A DNA stretch of 64,000 nt from assembly GCF_017654505.1 (NCBI RefSeq), contig NC_054534.1:41017226-41081225 (forward strand), written 5' to 3'. Shown here piece by piece: positions 11,790 to 22,875 of this stretch. Both the position numbers and the translations under genes were made by a program. The notes under the pieces are model-generated. The model did no database searches, was not told the origin of the DNA, and saw only the letters and a list, made by a program, of their open reading frames with translations. Every line of letters starts with the position of its first letter. Position 1 is the stretch's first letter. The DNA is from Polyodon spathula (taxonomy: Eukaryota > Chordata > Actinopteri > Acipenseriformes > Polyodontidae).

Positions 11790-12780
11790 AGGTGTCAATG
11801 TTGTCAGCTGACATTGGCAAAGCTGGCTCCTCCAGCAGGGACAACTCTGGTAGTGGAAATGCTGCTAGTGGCACTGCTGGCAGTGGCCAGGCTAGTTCCT
11901 CCAGCTGGGGAAATCCTGGCAGTGGAAATGATGCCAGCAGCCACAGGCCATGCAGGACAGGAGAGGACCCTCGGGAGGTAGCTTCAGTTCTCTGGTGGTG
12001 GAGGCAGAAGCAAGTGGTTTCCCCCTGGCAGTGGAGGCAGGAGCAGTGGGTAGTCTCCCTCTAACCCTAGAGGCTGGTGCTGCTCTCCCGCAGTCGCTGA
12101 GGACTGGTGCGGTTCTCCCTTGGTCATTGTCATGGATATGCCTACTGCCTGTGAAGGTGGAAGCAGCAGATTAACTCCCATATCTGTAGCCAGGTAATTG
12201 AACACCATGGCTGCTATGTCTGGGAGGGACGCTGGATGATGTTGCTGCTTCAAGCTTCCCACTGTTTCCCATCTCTGGCCCACAGCAGGTCGACCACCAT
12301 CAGGAGGTCATCCTTGAGATGGTGGATGTTAGGGCTGCTCGCTTGAGGGCATTGGACACTCAGGCTCCCCCCTCTTGAGCAATGAACACTCAGGCTTCTT
12401 CCTCATGGGTGCAGGATGCTTGGGCTCCCCCCTTATGAGTACAGGAGCTTGGACCGGCTTCTTCTCCTTCTTACTAGGGCGGTCGCTCCTCTCCTTCTTC
12501 CTCTTGGCAGGTTGCCAAGAGGCAACCCTCACCTTCCAAAAGGAGCAGTCCCAAGTGTAGTGTCCCACCTCTGCACAGTGCAGACACCACAGACTTTTTT
12601 TCTCCAGAACAGGGACCTCCTCCAGCAGCTCCCATGGCTGTGTCATGTCCATAGCCCACCCTAGTCTTGGGATTCTGGGCAGTCCTTCCACTGGTGGTGG
12701 TTCTCCTTCCCACAGTACTCGCAGTAGTAACACTCCGCAATAATTTCCCCATCCATTTTCTCTACTTCAAACAAAGTACA
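11790..12780 (-). pseudogene. Gag-like protein of element C
   Basis: Starts on the minus strand near 12755 with MDGEIIAE and reads straight into a first knuckle CEYCGKENHHQWKDC, which has one residue more than the CX2CX4HX4C rule. After a frame change the second knuckle CLHCAEVGHYTWDC fits the rule exactly, near 12540-12590. A lysine/arginine-rich stretch (KRKKERSDRPSKKEKK) and proline-rich, acidic low-complexity sequence follow. CCHC knuckles bind nucleic acid in retroelement gag. No capsid domain is recognisable. Frame changes mean it is not intact. Confidence 0.68.
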
Positions 12781-12880
12781 CCCCAAAAAAAAAAACAGTT
12801 CTTCCAAAAAAAAGTCACCCACAGTACTATTCCTGGTCTGTCTAACTGAAGGTGCTGTTTCCACACTTCTTGACACCATA

Positions 12881-13160
12881 TGTCCCCCAGATGGCTTGTG
12901 GGTGACGTCATACCAGGAAATAGACACAGTACTGTGAATGAAGAGCTGGTGAGAGTGTTTATTAAATAAATAAAAGGTTTAAAAAAAACAGAATCAAAAC
13001 ACTTTGCCACAAAACGAAACCACACGGTGGCCAAAACAAACAGACAGATATACCACAAGTAGATTGCGGGTACAACTCCAACACAAAACAGTACATTTAA
13101 ATAATAATAACAACACAAAATAAACAAAATACGCACAGGGGAGGGGTGTACCCTGCCACT
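12881..13160 (-). repeat. 5' LTR of element C, promoter deleted
   Basis: Direct repeat of 11155-11676. It shares GGCTTGTGGGTGAC at one end and GTGTACCC at the other. About 230 bp between GGTACAACTCCAACAC and AAAACAGTAC are absent, exactly the part that holds the stem and TATA box in the other LTR. Confidence 0.7.
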
Positions 13161-14034
13161 TAAATATATGAAGCTTATAGCTTTAAATGTTTAGGACTAT
13201 ATGAGGCATGTCAAAGAATGGTTTTGACTTCTTTATAAAATAACAGCCTCTAGATTATGACATCCTTTAGGATTTATTACTGTCTGTCCAATTGTATAAT
13301 GTTTTATAGAACATATCAAAATGTATTTTATTTAGTCTTTATTAATTCAATTCAAAACTTTATTATTTAACCAGGATGAGAACCTATGGGGATGTATATC
13401 CAATTTCTGTATAGTAATGGCTTTTATCAATGGTGACTACTGATTGTTTTTTTAACAATGGATTCTAAAAACATTTTCAATTAATGAATGCTAATGTGAA
13501 AATTGTCATCTGTAACTTTAAATAGTTAATGATTAACTATTAGATTGATCGGTGTCCTCTGATAAAACTGTGTTTTCTAATTGACAGTTACTGCAACACC
13601 TGATTAAGACACACTGTGTTGAAACGTACTGTGTTTGTTTCATTTTTTGTTTTAAGAAATAATAAAAGGTTTTTATAACAAAATGTAAGAGGAATACGTA
13701 TATAATTATTAGCAGTCAAGTCTGAAAGAAAAGAGATTTTTGAGTGGGCGAGCACACCTCATCTCTACAAGCATCATTATGCAAAGCAATACATGGTTTA
13801 CATGACATTGCTGTGAACCATTTTTTAACTCTGCAGAAACATTAATATATAAAGTGGCTTATGGCCGGCACCTCTTTTTGGAAAAAGCTTTGCTGTATCT
13901 ACTTCTGTGCCTGTAAACCACTGGTAAAATTAGTATCTAACTTCTAATGGAATAAATGGTCTACTGAAACATTATCCACGGTAACATATAGTGAGTATAT
14001 GCATGATGTTGTGCTGTGTCCTTAAAGTCGATTT
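13161..14034. other. No gene seen
   Basis: AT-rich; no supported element. Confidence 0.5.
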
Positions 14035-14392
14035 GATATTCGAACTCTGAAGGGTGTGCCATCAGTCGACCGCTTCTTTTCACACTGCAGACTAACCATG
14101 CAGCCACCTCAGAACTACAGCGTTGGAGGACAACACAGCCCTGGGCAGCTTACAGGCAAGCCTGCAGGTACCTGGCCAGACCACAGGGGTCGCTGGTGCA
14201 CGGAGAGCTGAGAACACCCTGGCCAACCTAGCCCTCCCTCCCCGCCGGGCGGTGCTCGGCTAATTGTGCACCACCCCCTAGGAACTCCCGATCACGGTCG
14301 GCAGTGGCATAGCCTGGATTCGAACTTGCGATCTCCATGCTATAGTGCAGATCCACGTGGAGCACTATTACTGGATGAGCCACTCGGGAGCT
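14035..14392 (-). repeat. tRNA-derived SINE, family 2
   Basis: On the minus strand it begins GCTCCCGAGTGGCTCATCCAG, in which TGGCTCATCCAG fits an A box, and about 50 bases later AAGTTCGAATCC is a near-perfect B box (14317-14328). A GC-rich body of some 280 bp follows (GGTGGTGCACAATTAGCCGAG, then AGCTGCCCAGGGCTGTGTTG). The sequence is clearly richer in GC than its surroundings. The head cannot fold as a full tRNA, and the long body marks it as a SINE. The 3' limit near 14035 is approximate. Confidence 0.7.
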
Positions 14393-14929
14393 GTTATTCT
14401 AACTTTTGATGTAAATGAGAAATAAATATTAATAGATTTCTAAGGACTACATTGACACACACAATATTATAAGGGCCTGGATACAATTCAACATGAATCG
14501 GAAGAGAATGTAACCATCTTTTATCATCTGGGTTCCAGATGCCCCAGTGTTGTTGTTTCATGTAGAATGAGAACATGTATGTTGGGGGAGTAAGGGAGAC
14601 CAACATCCTTATGATATTTGCAATCAGTTTAACATTATGTGCTAACTAATAAGAAATTAAAATCCAGTGTGCACCTCTTTACACTTTCCTGAAACAGTCT
14701 TCATATTGTGCAAACCATGTTTTGATAAAACTCCTGAGTAACGCCTTGAGCAGACACACAAAACAAAACAAATGTTAACCTTAAGTTTTTAAAGTACTGT
14801 AGTTTAAAATATAATATATTATTGGATAATAAATAAAATGCAAGTTATTAGTCTTTGTTTTAATGCCCATGAACACGAAATTACACATTAGCAATACCTT
14901 TTTTATTCCATGGACAGAAGGTACCTGCA
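14393..14929. other. No gene seen
   Basis: AT-rich, no supported element. Confidence 0.5.
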
Positions 14930-14931
14930 TT

Positions 14932-15006
<75 letters not shown>
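14930..15006. repeat. (TA)n microsatellite
   Basis: Nearly pure TA dinucleotides over 77 bases. Confidence 0.97.
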
Positions 15007-15008
<2 letters not shown>

Positions 15009-15327
15009 TTTAAAATGATTTTCTGATAGATCAATATTTGCCTATTTTTAATTAGGCCCATGACATGGAAAGCACAGCATGTGGCCAATTTATTTATAAA
15101 ATAACCTTCAGACTGGAGATAATTTGCCCAAATGGTTTGATGTAGTGTTAAACTTTTCTTCAGAGAAAAGCCTACTGCCGTTCCCATTAACACTTTTAAA
15201 TAAGTAATTTCTTGTTATGAATTAATGGTAATTTTTCATATGCGGAAATGGATAACTACATAATAGTTTTAAATGATTAATAAATGATGTCCTAGTGTGA
15301 ATGGTTTATATTGTCAATTACTTATGG

Positions 15328-15652
15328 CAGTGGTTCTCAACCCCTGTCCCAGGGACTCACTGCCCTGCTGGATTTTGTTCCAACCAAGCTCTCAATTACT
15401 TAATTCAATCTTAACTGAACTAATAATTGCTTCGTTTGACTTTTTAAACAGTTTAGATTACAAACAGTTGGATAATTTAAGTCCCTTATATAATTTTATA
15501 TTTAAGGTGAAATCTCCAATTGTTTAAAATAATTAAAAAGCTCTGATTAGGCATATTAGTTCTATTAAGGGTTCAATTAAGCAACTGAGAGCTCGGTTAG
15601 AACAAAAACCAGTAGGACATTGGGTCCCCACGACCAGGGTTGAAAACCATTG
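15328..15652. mobile_element. hAT-type MITE
   Basis: A 325-bp non-coding unit bounded by inverted ends CAGTGGTTCTCAACCCCTG (left) and the reverse complement of CAGGGTTGAAAACCATTG (right). Interior halves are also largely complementary: the left TTGTTCCAACCAAGCTCTCA pairs with the right-hand region near 15580-15612. The flanking 8-mers ACTTATGG and ACTTACAA agree at 5 of 8 positions, which is weak support for a hAT target duplication. Confidence 0.7.
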
Positions 15653-15663
15653 ACTTACAATAT

Positions 15664-15760
15664 AGAGCAGGGGTGGCCAACCCTGGTCCTGGAGAGACAC
15701 CAGCTTTTTTGGTTTTCGCTCCACCTCAATTCTCAATTAATTAATTGAATGAATTATTTT
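15664..15760. mobile_element. hAT-like terminal fragment
   Basis: CAGGGGTGGCCAACCCTGG at 15668 resembles hAT ends of fish. No opposite end was found, so it is a single-ended remnant. Confidence 0.42.
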
Positions 15761-16651
15761 CTTAATCGGTCAACACTAACATTTTTTCCAGGTCCTTAGC
15801 CATTGTTGACTTAAAAGTGGCTTTCCAGGATCAGAATTGGCTATCCCCAGTAAAGCATACCCTCCATGTACCTGTTTGAATTACTAGCACTTGTTACCAA
15901 GGGTTATCCAGTTTCCTGTGATATGTGCTTGGCAACATCAGTAGCACCTGCATTATGCACTGAATGAACTTTGCAATTTAAATGTGAAATCTCTAGCTAC
16001 ATTTGAAACATTTACATATACTGTACATATATTTATATTTTCTAGAGCATTACAGAAGCATTGGTCTTCCATAAAAAGCCAATTACAATTTTTAATACTG
16101 TCTACTTTTTACCTGCCCTGTTTCCCCTACCACAGTGTTCAATGTGTGTACTAAACCATAAAAAACACATTTAGGCACTTACTAAAGGAACACTACATGC
16201 ATATTTAATTTTGTTGAATCTTTTGAAGCAGTGGGTCTCAGTCTGTGGTCCGCCAGCTCCCTTCAGGTGGTCTGTGGAAAGGTTACATAATTATAGAAAG
16301 GAAGAGGCAGCATAGTTAACAGATCCCATTTCAAACCAGAAATTTGAGGCCTTAAAAACTACAGCTACAGAAGCAAGAAGAAAATGCATACATGGAGAAT
16401 ATCTCAGAGTTAAAAAAAATAAAGGTCTAAACTCTCCGTCATATGTAGTCTTGGAGGGTCTAAAATGTATTCTTTACTAAGGGGTTTTCATGTATTGCGC
16501 TCACATGCACTCAACACAACAGCTTGTAAAGTAAGGGATAACACACAACAGGGTGTGCGTTGTGTTGCATTAACATATGGCTGTAGTTGTGTTGGAGGCA
16601 TGAAACGAAGTACAAGCCTTGGATTGTGTTATCCCGATTATAAAACAGATG

Positions 16652-16655
<4 letters not shown>

Positions 16656-16691
<36 letters not shown>

Positions 16692-17160
16692 GGGTTTTAT
16701 TTTACAAAATTAAAAAGAAAATATATATCCTTCCACTTTGGAGAAAAAATAGTCCTCAAACAAGGTTTACAAACAATCTATAAACAAATTATGAATTATG
16801 CTATTAACAGTTATAGAATATGATTAGAAATAATAAGAATATTATACAATTTTTGTCATTGTTTAGTTTTCTTCTTTTGTTTATAACCACTTAAACTAAA
16901 GTGTTACCAACAAGGTTCTATTTTTTGCATTAAACTGGAGTTTTTCAGCATTTCCTTTTATTGTAATTAATTAAAATTAAGTAAGCCTCTGTGCTGGTCT
17001 CAGTCACTCTGTAAATAGAGCTGACATAACCTGCAATGTTAGCCTTATTAGTGACCAAGCATTTACAAATGTCCATCATGTATTTTTTGTTCTCCTCGCT
17101 GCCCAGGTAAGTGGCTGTTGCCACCCAGCTGAAAAATCCAGAGCCGTCCATCTAGCTGAT
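16656..17160 (-). pseudogene. Probable retroposed transcript with poly(A)
   Basis: On the minus strand an open frame of 68 codons (starting MDGSGFFSWVATATYLGSEE at 17151) is followed by an untranslated part, AATAAA at 16696-16701 and then about 31 A residues (16656-16686 as T on plus). This is the form of a reverse-transcribed mRNA. I do not recognise the protein. A possible GATGC word is near both edges, too short to be a reliable target duplication. It could also be part of the hAT element transcribed antisense. Confidence 0.38.
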
Positions 17161-17341
17161 GCTACTGTGCCTTTAACGATTGATTGCACTGCTAGCAGGC
17201 TATTCAACTGACGCGCTGTGTGGAAATATAATCTTGGAACCACATGACAGCTGTGTTACGTCTTGACATTACATTTAACCAATCAGAGAGCTGAATAGGT
17301 GGGTTTTCCTTTTTAAGCACTTCGCGAGGCTGAAACGTTAA

Positions 17342-17640
17342 AATGACTGTTAAACAAAAAATAACCGATTATTTTTGAGCAAAAATAGTGACAATGAATT
17401 TGGAAATTACTAAACGGAAATGGACGATGAAAAAGAAAATGCAGAATGTGAAAAAGAACTGGAAGAAGCGCAGTGCTTAAAAAAAAGAAACATCGTGATA
17501 GTGGGTATGATATCTGTGAAAAAAATGGAAATGGTCTTTTTACAGCAAGGAATTGGATGGTATGATGTGCAAGCACTGCCAGAAACACAAAAAAGATCTC
17601 AAAGGATAAGGGAGTAAATGGAGCTGTGTAGCCTGTATAC
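17342..17640 (+). pseudogene. hAT transposase N-terminal fragment
   Basis: Frame-shifted pieces read MTVKQKITDYF, then DDEKENAECEKELEEAQCLKKRK, then KWSFYSKELDGMMCKHCQKH. This looks like the start of a ZNF862-like hAT protein: a short basic start, an acidic linker and a BED-type zinc finger with its CxxC pair, which would bind the transposon ends. The reading needs several frame changes and it ends by stops after 17640. Assignment is from the pattern only. Confidence 0.5.
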
Positions 17641-18801
17641 GAACTAGGTTTGATTATTATTCATTATTCAATTTATTATTATTCAAATTATTTGTCTTAT
17701 TATATATTTAAGGTAAAGCAATTTTATTTTCCTGTTAAAAGTGCTACTGGTTATACAGAATTCCTGGGGAGAACCCTGCAAGGTACAAATTTTGTACTGC
17801 TGACCAGCTGAATTACACACTGAAGCATAGAATTCTCGTAACAGACCTTTTACATTTTCAAGACAAACTGTCTTTAAGTCGATTACCATTTCTTTACGTT
17901 TCATCCAATCAATAAAAACACAAGCTGCCCAAGAATTGTTGTTAGATCTTTATGTCTCTTGTTTGTTTGTTTTTTCGACTGAGGTTTTGCTTCTTGTAAT
18001 TCTAGCCACCTGTCTACTGTCAAGCCTCCGAAAAGATCAAATGTGACAAAAGGAATGTCACTCATTTTTTTAAACTTTAAAAGACCTCTCACAACAAAAT
18101 GTATGCTTATTGTGAGTTTAATAAGTTGTGTATTGATAATTTTATTAATCGTATTATATTATTTAACTGCTTTACAGCCAATCAGCGTGCAGCATACAAA
18201 CATTTCATTTCATAAATAAAGATTATTAGAAAACGATTGAGTGCGAACAGCCAATCAGCTTCCAGATCTATCGGGCTTCTATTTTGCATAAATGCCCACT
18301 GGAACATTAAAGTGCTTAACTGTGAATTAAATTTTAAATCAATCCATGCATAAAGCCTAATCTACAACTAATCTGTTAACATAAAAAGCTAATTAAACAT
18401 ACTTTCTGATGCTGGTCTTGAGACAAGCGAAATGATATGTCTGTGACAGGACACCGTAATGAAGGCTCAATTCGCAGCCACTGGAGAGCGAATCAACAGG
18501 AAAGACATTATTGGTCCATAATTCTGTCATCAGCTGGATCCAAACAAAACCCTCCCTCAAGTCAGCCAGTCAAACTGCCAACCCTGTATCAGTTCTTTCT
18601 TCACCAGCCAATCGACTGGAATGATGCCCACGCCTCCAACAAGTTTCGAGTCCAACTCAATACTACACAGACTATTCAGAAATTGTACATGATCAGATAA
18701 ATTACAATAAGAAAGAGTAAATAAATGTTATCCAAATAATAATTTTAATAATAATAAAATTATTATTAACGACTACGTGTGTCATTTTTCTATTCTATTC
18801 G

Positions 18802-18912
18802 ATGCGGGCTCTACCGTGTGGTAGATGACCTTGGCTTTTGTTAGTGCCCTCGTCTACTGCTCGGGACGCATAACTCCAGTTGCGGTCATCTACCACACAG
18901 TAGAGCCCGCAT
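18802..18912. repeat. 29-bp inverted repeat (hairpin)
   Basis: 18802-18830 (ATGCGGGCTCTACC...) and 18884-18912 (GGTCATCTACCACACAGTAG...) are complementary at 28 of 29 positions, with a 53-base loop. The stem is GC-rich in an AT-rich setting and lies inside the hAT element, about 420 bp from its right end. Confidence 0.9.
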
Positions 18913-19342
18913 TGACGGCTCTATCACTTAAACACAGCTGGAAATTCGTAGCTCCGACTGCTGGTACCCCATGGATGTAACGTCACAGATTATTAAGTCA
19001 CATGAATCAATTTCTGCTGTAATTATAAATTTAAAAATAGCACAATTATTTTTTCTCCTTTCGGTAAATGTGTGTTAATGAAATGCAAACTAGAACTGTT
19101 CTACAAAACTCAAATCTTAAAATAACTCACAGAAACAGGCCCACCCATCACACTGAAACAAAGAAAGGTAAATCTATGGTTATTCTTAATATTATAGTGA
19201 TTTATTTATTTATTTATTTTTAAGTTTATTTTTCAGTAAGCTATATTGTTTATTGTGCGTTCCATCGAGATTAAAAAAAAACAAAAAAAAAACAGTTCAG
19301 GTGGTCTACGAGCAAAAAAGTTTGAGAACCACTGTTTTAAAG

Positions 19343-21160
19343 TAACAAACAAACTATGTTGCAGTCAAATCATATAGCAATGGTACTATTGTAATTCATA
19401 TTGGTAACATTGATGGTGGGCTCATTTCAGAGCTTGAAGGTGTTCAGCCTGTTATGTCGTTGACATTCTCCTTAGTGTCAACACCTCTCCCAAGCAGTCC
19501 AGGAGGAATTTCAATCAAACCACCTTCTGATTTATACTGTAGAATTAAGGTATTTGTTACAAGATGATTTGCAGTTATAGCAGATGAAGTAGAAAAGAGG
19601 TGAAAAAAAATCCAGACCTGACCACGACAAACAGAGTGACTCAGATTGCTGGATGATTTTCCAATGGTAGGGGGGTCAAATAGCACAAGACTGTAAATGC
19701 TTTCTTACGCAGATTACCAGTTTGGTGGCAGAGAAGCAATTTTTTGTGGCCACCCGCCGGCTGCCAACTCCAGCTCCTGTCACAGCCTATTAACTTCCTG
19801 AGAAAACTGGTGGGAAATTGCTTGCAGATTGCAGGAAATTGCATCTCCAGGCCCTGAAAACGATGTAGAATAGCACAACATTGGCACTCCCAGAGTTGCT
19901 ATTAATTCCATAGAAAAAAAATGACCTTTTGCTTGGTGGGAAATTATTTTGCTGTTTGTTGTACGAAGGCTGCACGATGGGAGGAGTGTGCAAGTCCAGG
20001 TTTTATGTAGGCAGATTTATGTAGGGGAAGAGGCTGGGTAAAATTGTGAGGTGGGGTGGGAAGTATATGTTACAAGGAGAAGACACACGTTTGTCAAGTT
20101 GTTTTACAATTCTTAGGAATGCATGTTTTTCTTTGCAGTAACATTAAGCCAAACACATGTTGCTTTTGTCACTAAATAAAGTCTACTGGAGATTATTTTA
20201 TGCATCTGAATAACAAGTCACAATACAGCATGCTCTTTTCAAAATGAAAGTATATTCGTGGAGTAAATATATAGGTTATTGTTATTAGGTGAAGTGATGC
20301 CTTTTACTGGAGTAACTAAACAGCAATTGAAGACCTCAGAGGTCATAATAGTGGTATTGTCAATCATCTCTGGACTGATACGGCCAGCATTTCACCTATC
20401 AACAATTAGCAGCAGTGCTTACCATAAAACTTTGAGAACAAACAAATCGAAAAGCAGCAGTTTTTTTTTAGCATGTCAGTTTCTTTCCCGTTGCGTTTAA
20501 ACATGTAACGCTAAGAACATGATCACTGTTCTTAACATAGTGCACCCCCAGCACATTTAGTTCCCACACCCCTGATTAGTAGGGAAATGTACCAACAAAT
20601 TAAATGGATCCCCAATAGAAGTACCAATATAAACAACAGAAGCCAATTTAAATACACTGAAGCTTTTTTAATTTAAAAGTGCCATCCACATGTTAAATGG
20701 TATTGTCAATTAGAAAGTCATTTCATTCCACTAATAGTGGTTGGTACTATAGATTATATTATGTGGTGGTAGAATGGTAAAATCATTAATGGACATGACC
20801 ACAGAGCTAGTGCTTTTCTTAAAAACAATTTCCAAACACCACCACTATGTATTTTTGTTTATCCAACTCACAGAGTTTATTTTCAATTATTTTCTGCTTC
20901 AACGTTAGTATTGCTGGTGCACTGAAATGTATTGATTTTATTTAAACATTAAAACAGAGGAAACGCCGCTTGGCTGGCTATTATGTTTGTGATATTATTT
21001 TTTCGCTAGCTGTCCATAGACTGTGGGAAGTTAAAACATTTTAGTCCTAGCATTCTTGGACCAATGTACATATGTCATCCTGGGCATATAACTATTTTAC
21101 ATTTAATAAAGATTCCTGACTCCAATCTTCATTTTTGGGTTTCAAAATAAGTTATTACAT
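19343..21160. other. No gene seen
   Basis: About 1.8 kb with no recognisable coding or known repeat end. Confidence 0.5.
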
Positions 21161-21243
21161 TGTGTGTAGGGTGTCAGCTTCACTTCACAATTTTTTCGCC
21201 TGAACGTCACGTCTCTTTTGCAGTAAGAAACACCCTACACACA
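21161..21243. repeat. 14-bp perfect inverted repeat
   Basis: TGTGTGTAGGGTGT (21161-21174) and ACACCCTACACACA (21230-21243) are perfectly complementary with a 55-base spacer. It could be a small MITE or a structured site. Confidence 0.85.
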
Positions 21244-21739
21244 TTGAACATATAAAAGCCTGCCATGTAATTTAAATTTAAATATATAAAAGTGCTATAA
21301 ATGTATGTATACTGATTCTTAGATGTGTCATCAGAACCAAAATAGCTTTTTAATTTTTTTTTTTTTTTTAATTAACCATAATTAAGAACTTCTCTATGTG
21401 AGATGACAAGAACACAAATCTGTGTAGAGGAGAGTAAATGGATTAAAAGGACAAGGAGGTGTCTTTCAGGCAAGTCTGAGCAGCACAGGCACAGCTGTGC
21501 AGGCTGTTAGTGTGCTGTTATGGATGACTGCAATGTAAACATGGCATATGTTTATCAATGAACCAGTCCATAATAAGCGTAACCTTCAATTGCAATGATG
21601 CAGCACCTTGTACTCTCAGCAGAATCAGAGCTTTTGAGCTCTGAAGCATGGTCAGAGAATGTAGTTGGAAACTGTAGGATCTATGTTGAAAACAGAAATA
21701 TTGGCTACATATTTCTTAAAATAAATCTAAAAAAAAACA

Positions 21740-22170
21740 AAAAAAAAAAAAAAACAATTTCAGCAGACTCGACCACCGGAAGTGTTGGGGCACAACAGGA
21801 CAGGAGTCCACCTGTCAGGGACCTACTAACAGCCTGGAGCATTTGTTCCATTTTATCCTGGCAGAGGACGCGGCATAGTAAACACTGGCAGCTCTGCATC
21901 CTCTCCAGATCAACCAGATCGGATGCCACTAGGAGTGCGCCGTCAGTGTAAGCTTTGAGGACTACCATCTTGTCCGGTCCGCCAAGCACTAGCCCTGTGA
22001 GTCTCCTTTGCAGGAGACAGAGGAAGGTCTCGATGCACAGCGTGGACAACTAAACAGACAGAGGACACACTTGACATAACACTCTCCTGAAAGCGAGTTG
22101 AAAAGGCACTCAGCAGAGGCATACAGCACTCGGAAGAGGCTGACGAATCACAGCCCAAGGACCACAAAAC
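21740..22170 (-). pseudogene. Tx1-like (L1 clade) LINE reverse transcriptase fragment
   Basis: On the minus strand TLCIETFLCLLQRRLTGLVL is followed by VLKAYTDGALLVASDLVDLERM. This fits the reverse-transcriptase palm of Tx1-type elements, where AYADDVLLV is expected; here the catalytic pair reads TDG, so the enzyme is dead. Upstream, 22043-22170 continues the same domain in another frame. The left side runs into a poly-A-rich stretch at 21730-21756. Confidence 0.68.
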
Positions 22171-22234
22171 TACCCTCCACTGCGTCCTGCCACGTCAGGT
22201 GGGTGGTGACCAGGCAGCGGAATGACAGCAAGTG

Positions 22235-22508
22235 TCGGAGGCTTTTTTTAAATTAATTATTCCTGGCAGAGGAAAAGCTGTTACCTTTCCTCTGCCAGTA
22301 CACACTCACACAAAAACAATAACAAAACAACGCAGCGCTTCGCCGTCATATATAAATACATAAATAAAATAGAACACAGCTACGCCGTCAAAACAATAAC
22401 AAATACAATAAATAAATCATAAAACAAATATAACACAATGCAGGGGCAGAGACCCCGTTCTAAAAATTCACACATTTAAATAGCAGGGCTTTCCTAACGC
22501 CCTGCTAC
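22235..22508 (-). repeat. Compact LTR-like unit, family G
   Basis: On the minus strand it opens TGTAGCAGGGCG, an 8-bp perfect stem AGCAGGGC/GCCCTGCT (22499-22506 with 22482-22489) directly followed by TATTTAAATG (22473-22482). Near the other side is a perfect 13-bp stem CTGGCAGAGGAAA (22263-22275) with TTTCCTCTGCCAG (22286-22298). Family B LTRs also open with a short stem before a T/A-rich stretch. No partner LTR or target duplication is visible, so the LTR label is tentative. Confidence 0.45.
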
Positions 22509-22778
22509 AACATGGTTTTGATCAGAAACGGTCAATTATGGTTATTAATTATGACGAAGATGTCATGCACTGCTCTGAGCTAAACGACTGAATGAATCTG
22601 CCAGAAACAGTCCAATTGAAGGTGATGTGCTAAGTACATTTACATAAATACATTTACAGTTAAAATATGGGGACGAGTACCATGTTGACTGTTATCCAAT
22701 TAAAAAAACAAAACATGATACTTTTATATAGGAGGGTGCTCAAATTTGTATCCACTAACTGTAGGTCCCCCATAGTCC

Positions 22779-22781
<3 letters not shown>

Positions 22782-22872
<91 letters not shown>
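22782..22872. repeat. (TA)n microsatellite
   Basis: About 90 bases of TA dinucleotides. Confidence 0.97.

Positions 22873-22875
<3 letters not shown>

Larger units (their letters stand above)
11155..13160 (-). mobile_element. Gag-only LTR retrotransposon, family C
   Basis: Two direct repeats bound a 1.2-kb interior that encodes only a gag-like protein. Read on the minus strand: 5' LTR 13160-12881, then a primer-site-like TGGTGTCAAGAAGTGTGG at about 12878-12861, the gag region, a purine-rich tract (AAGGTGGGAGATG) and the 3' LTR 11676-11155. There is no reverse transcriptase, integrase or protease, so it would need proteins from another element. Element B (35560-37250) and element D (50340-51398) share this plan. 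No convincing target duplication was found. Confidence 0.72.
16229..19334 (+). mobile_element. hAT DNA transposon, 3.1 kb, decayed
   Basis: The left end CAGTGGGTCTCAGTCTGTGG and the reverse complement of the right end, CAGTGGTTCTCAAAC, are inverted terminal repeats. The flanking 8-mers TTTTGAAG (16221-16228) and TTTTAAAG (19335-19342) match at 7 of 8 positions, as expected for hAT target duplication. Both ends also carry TTCAGGTGGTCT near the tip in the same direction. Inside are a transposase remnant (17342-17640), a probable retroposed insert (16656-17160) and a strong hairpin (18802-18912). Most of the transposase, including the catalytic and dimerisation parts, is not recognisable. Confidence 0.66.

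Noticed and set aside
14317..14392. tRNA gene on minus strand (good A and B boxes)
   Set aside because: No acceptor stem pairing, and a long SINE body follows.
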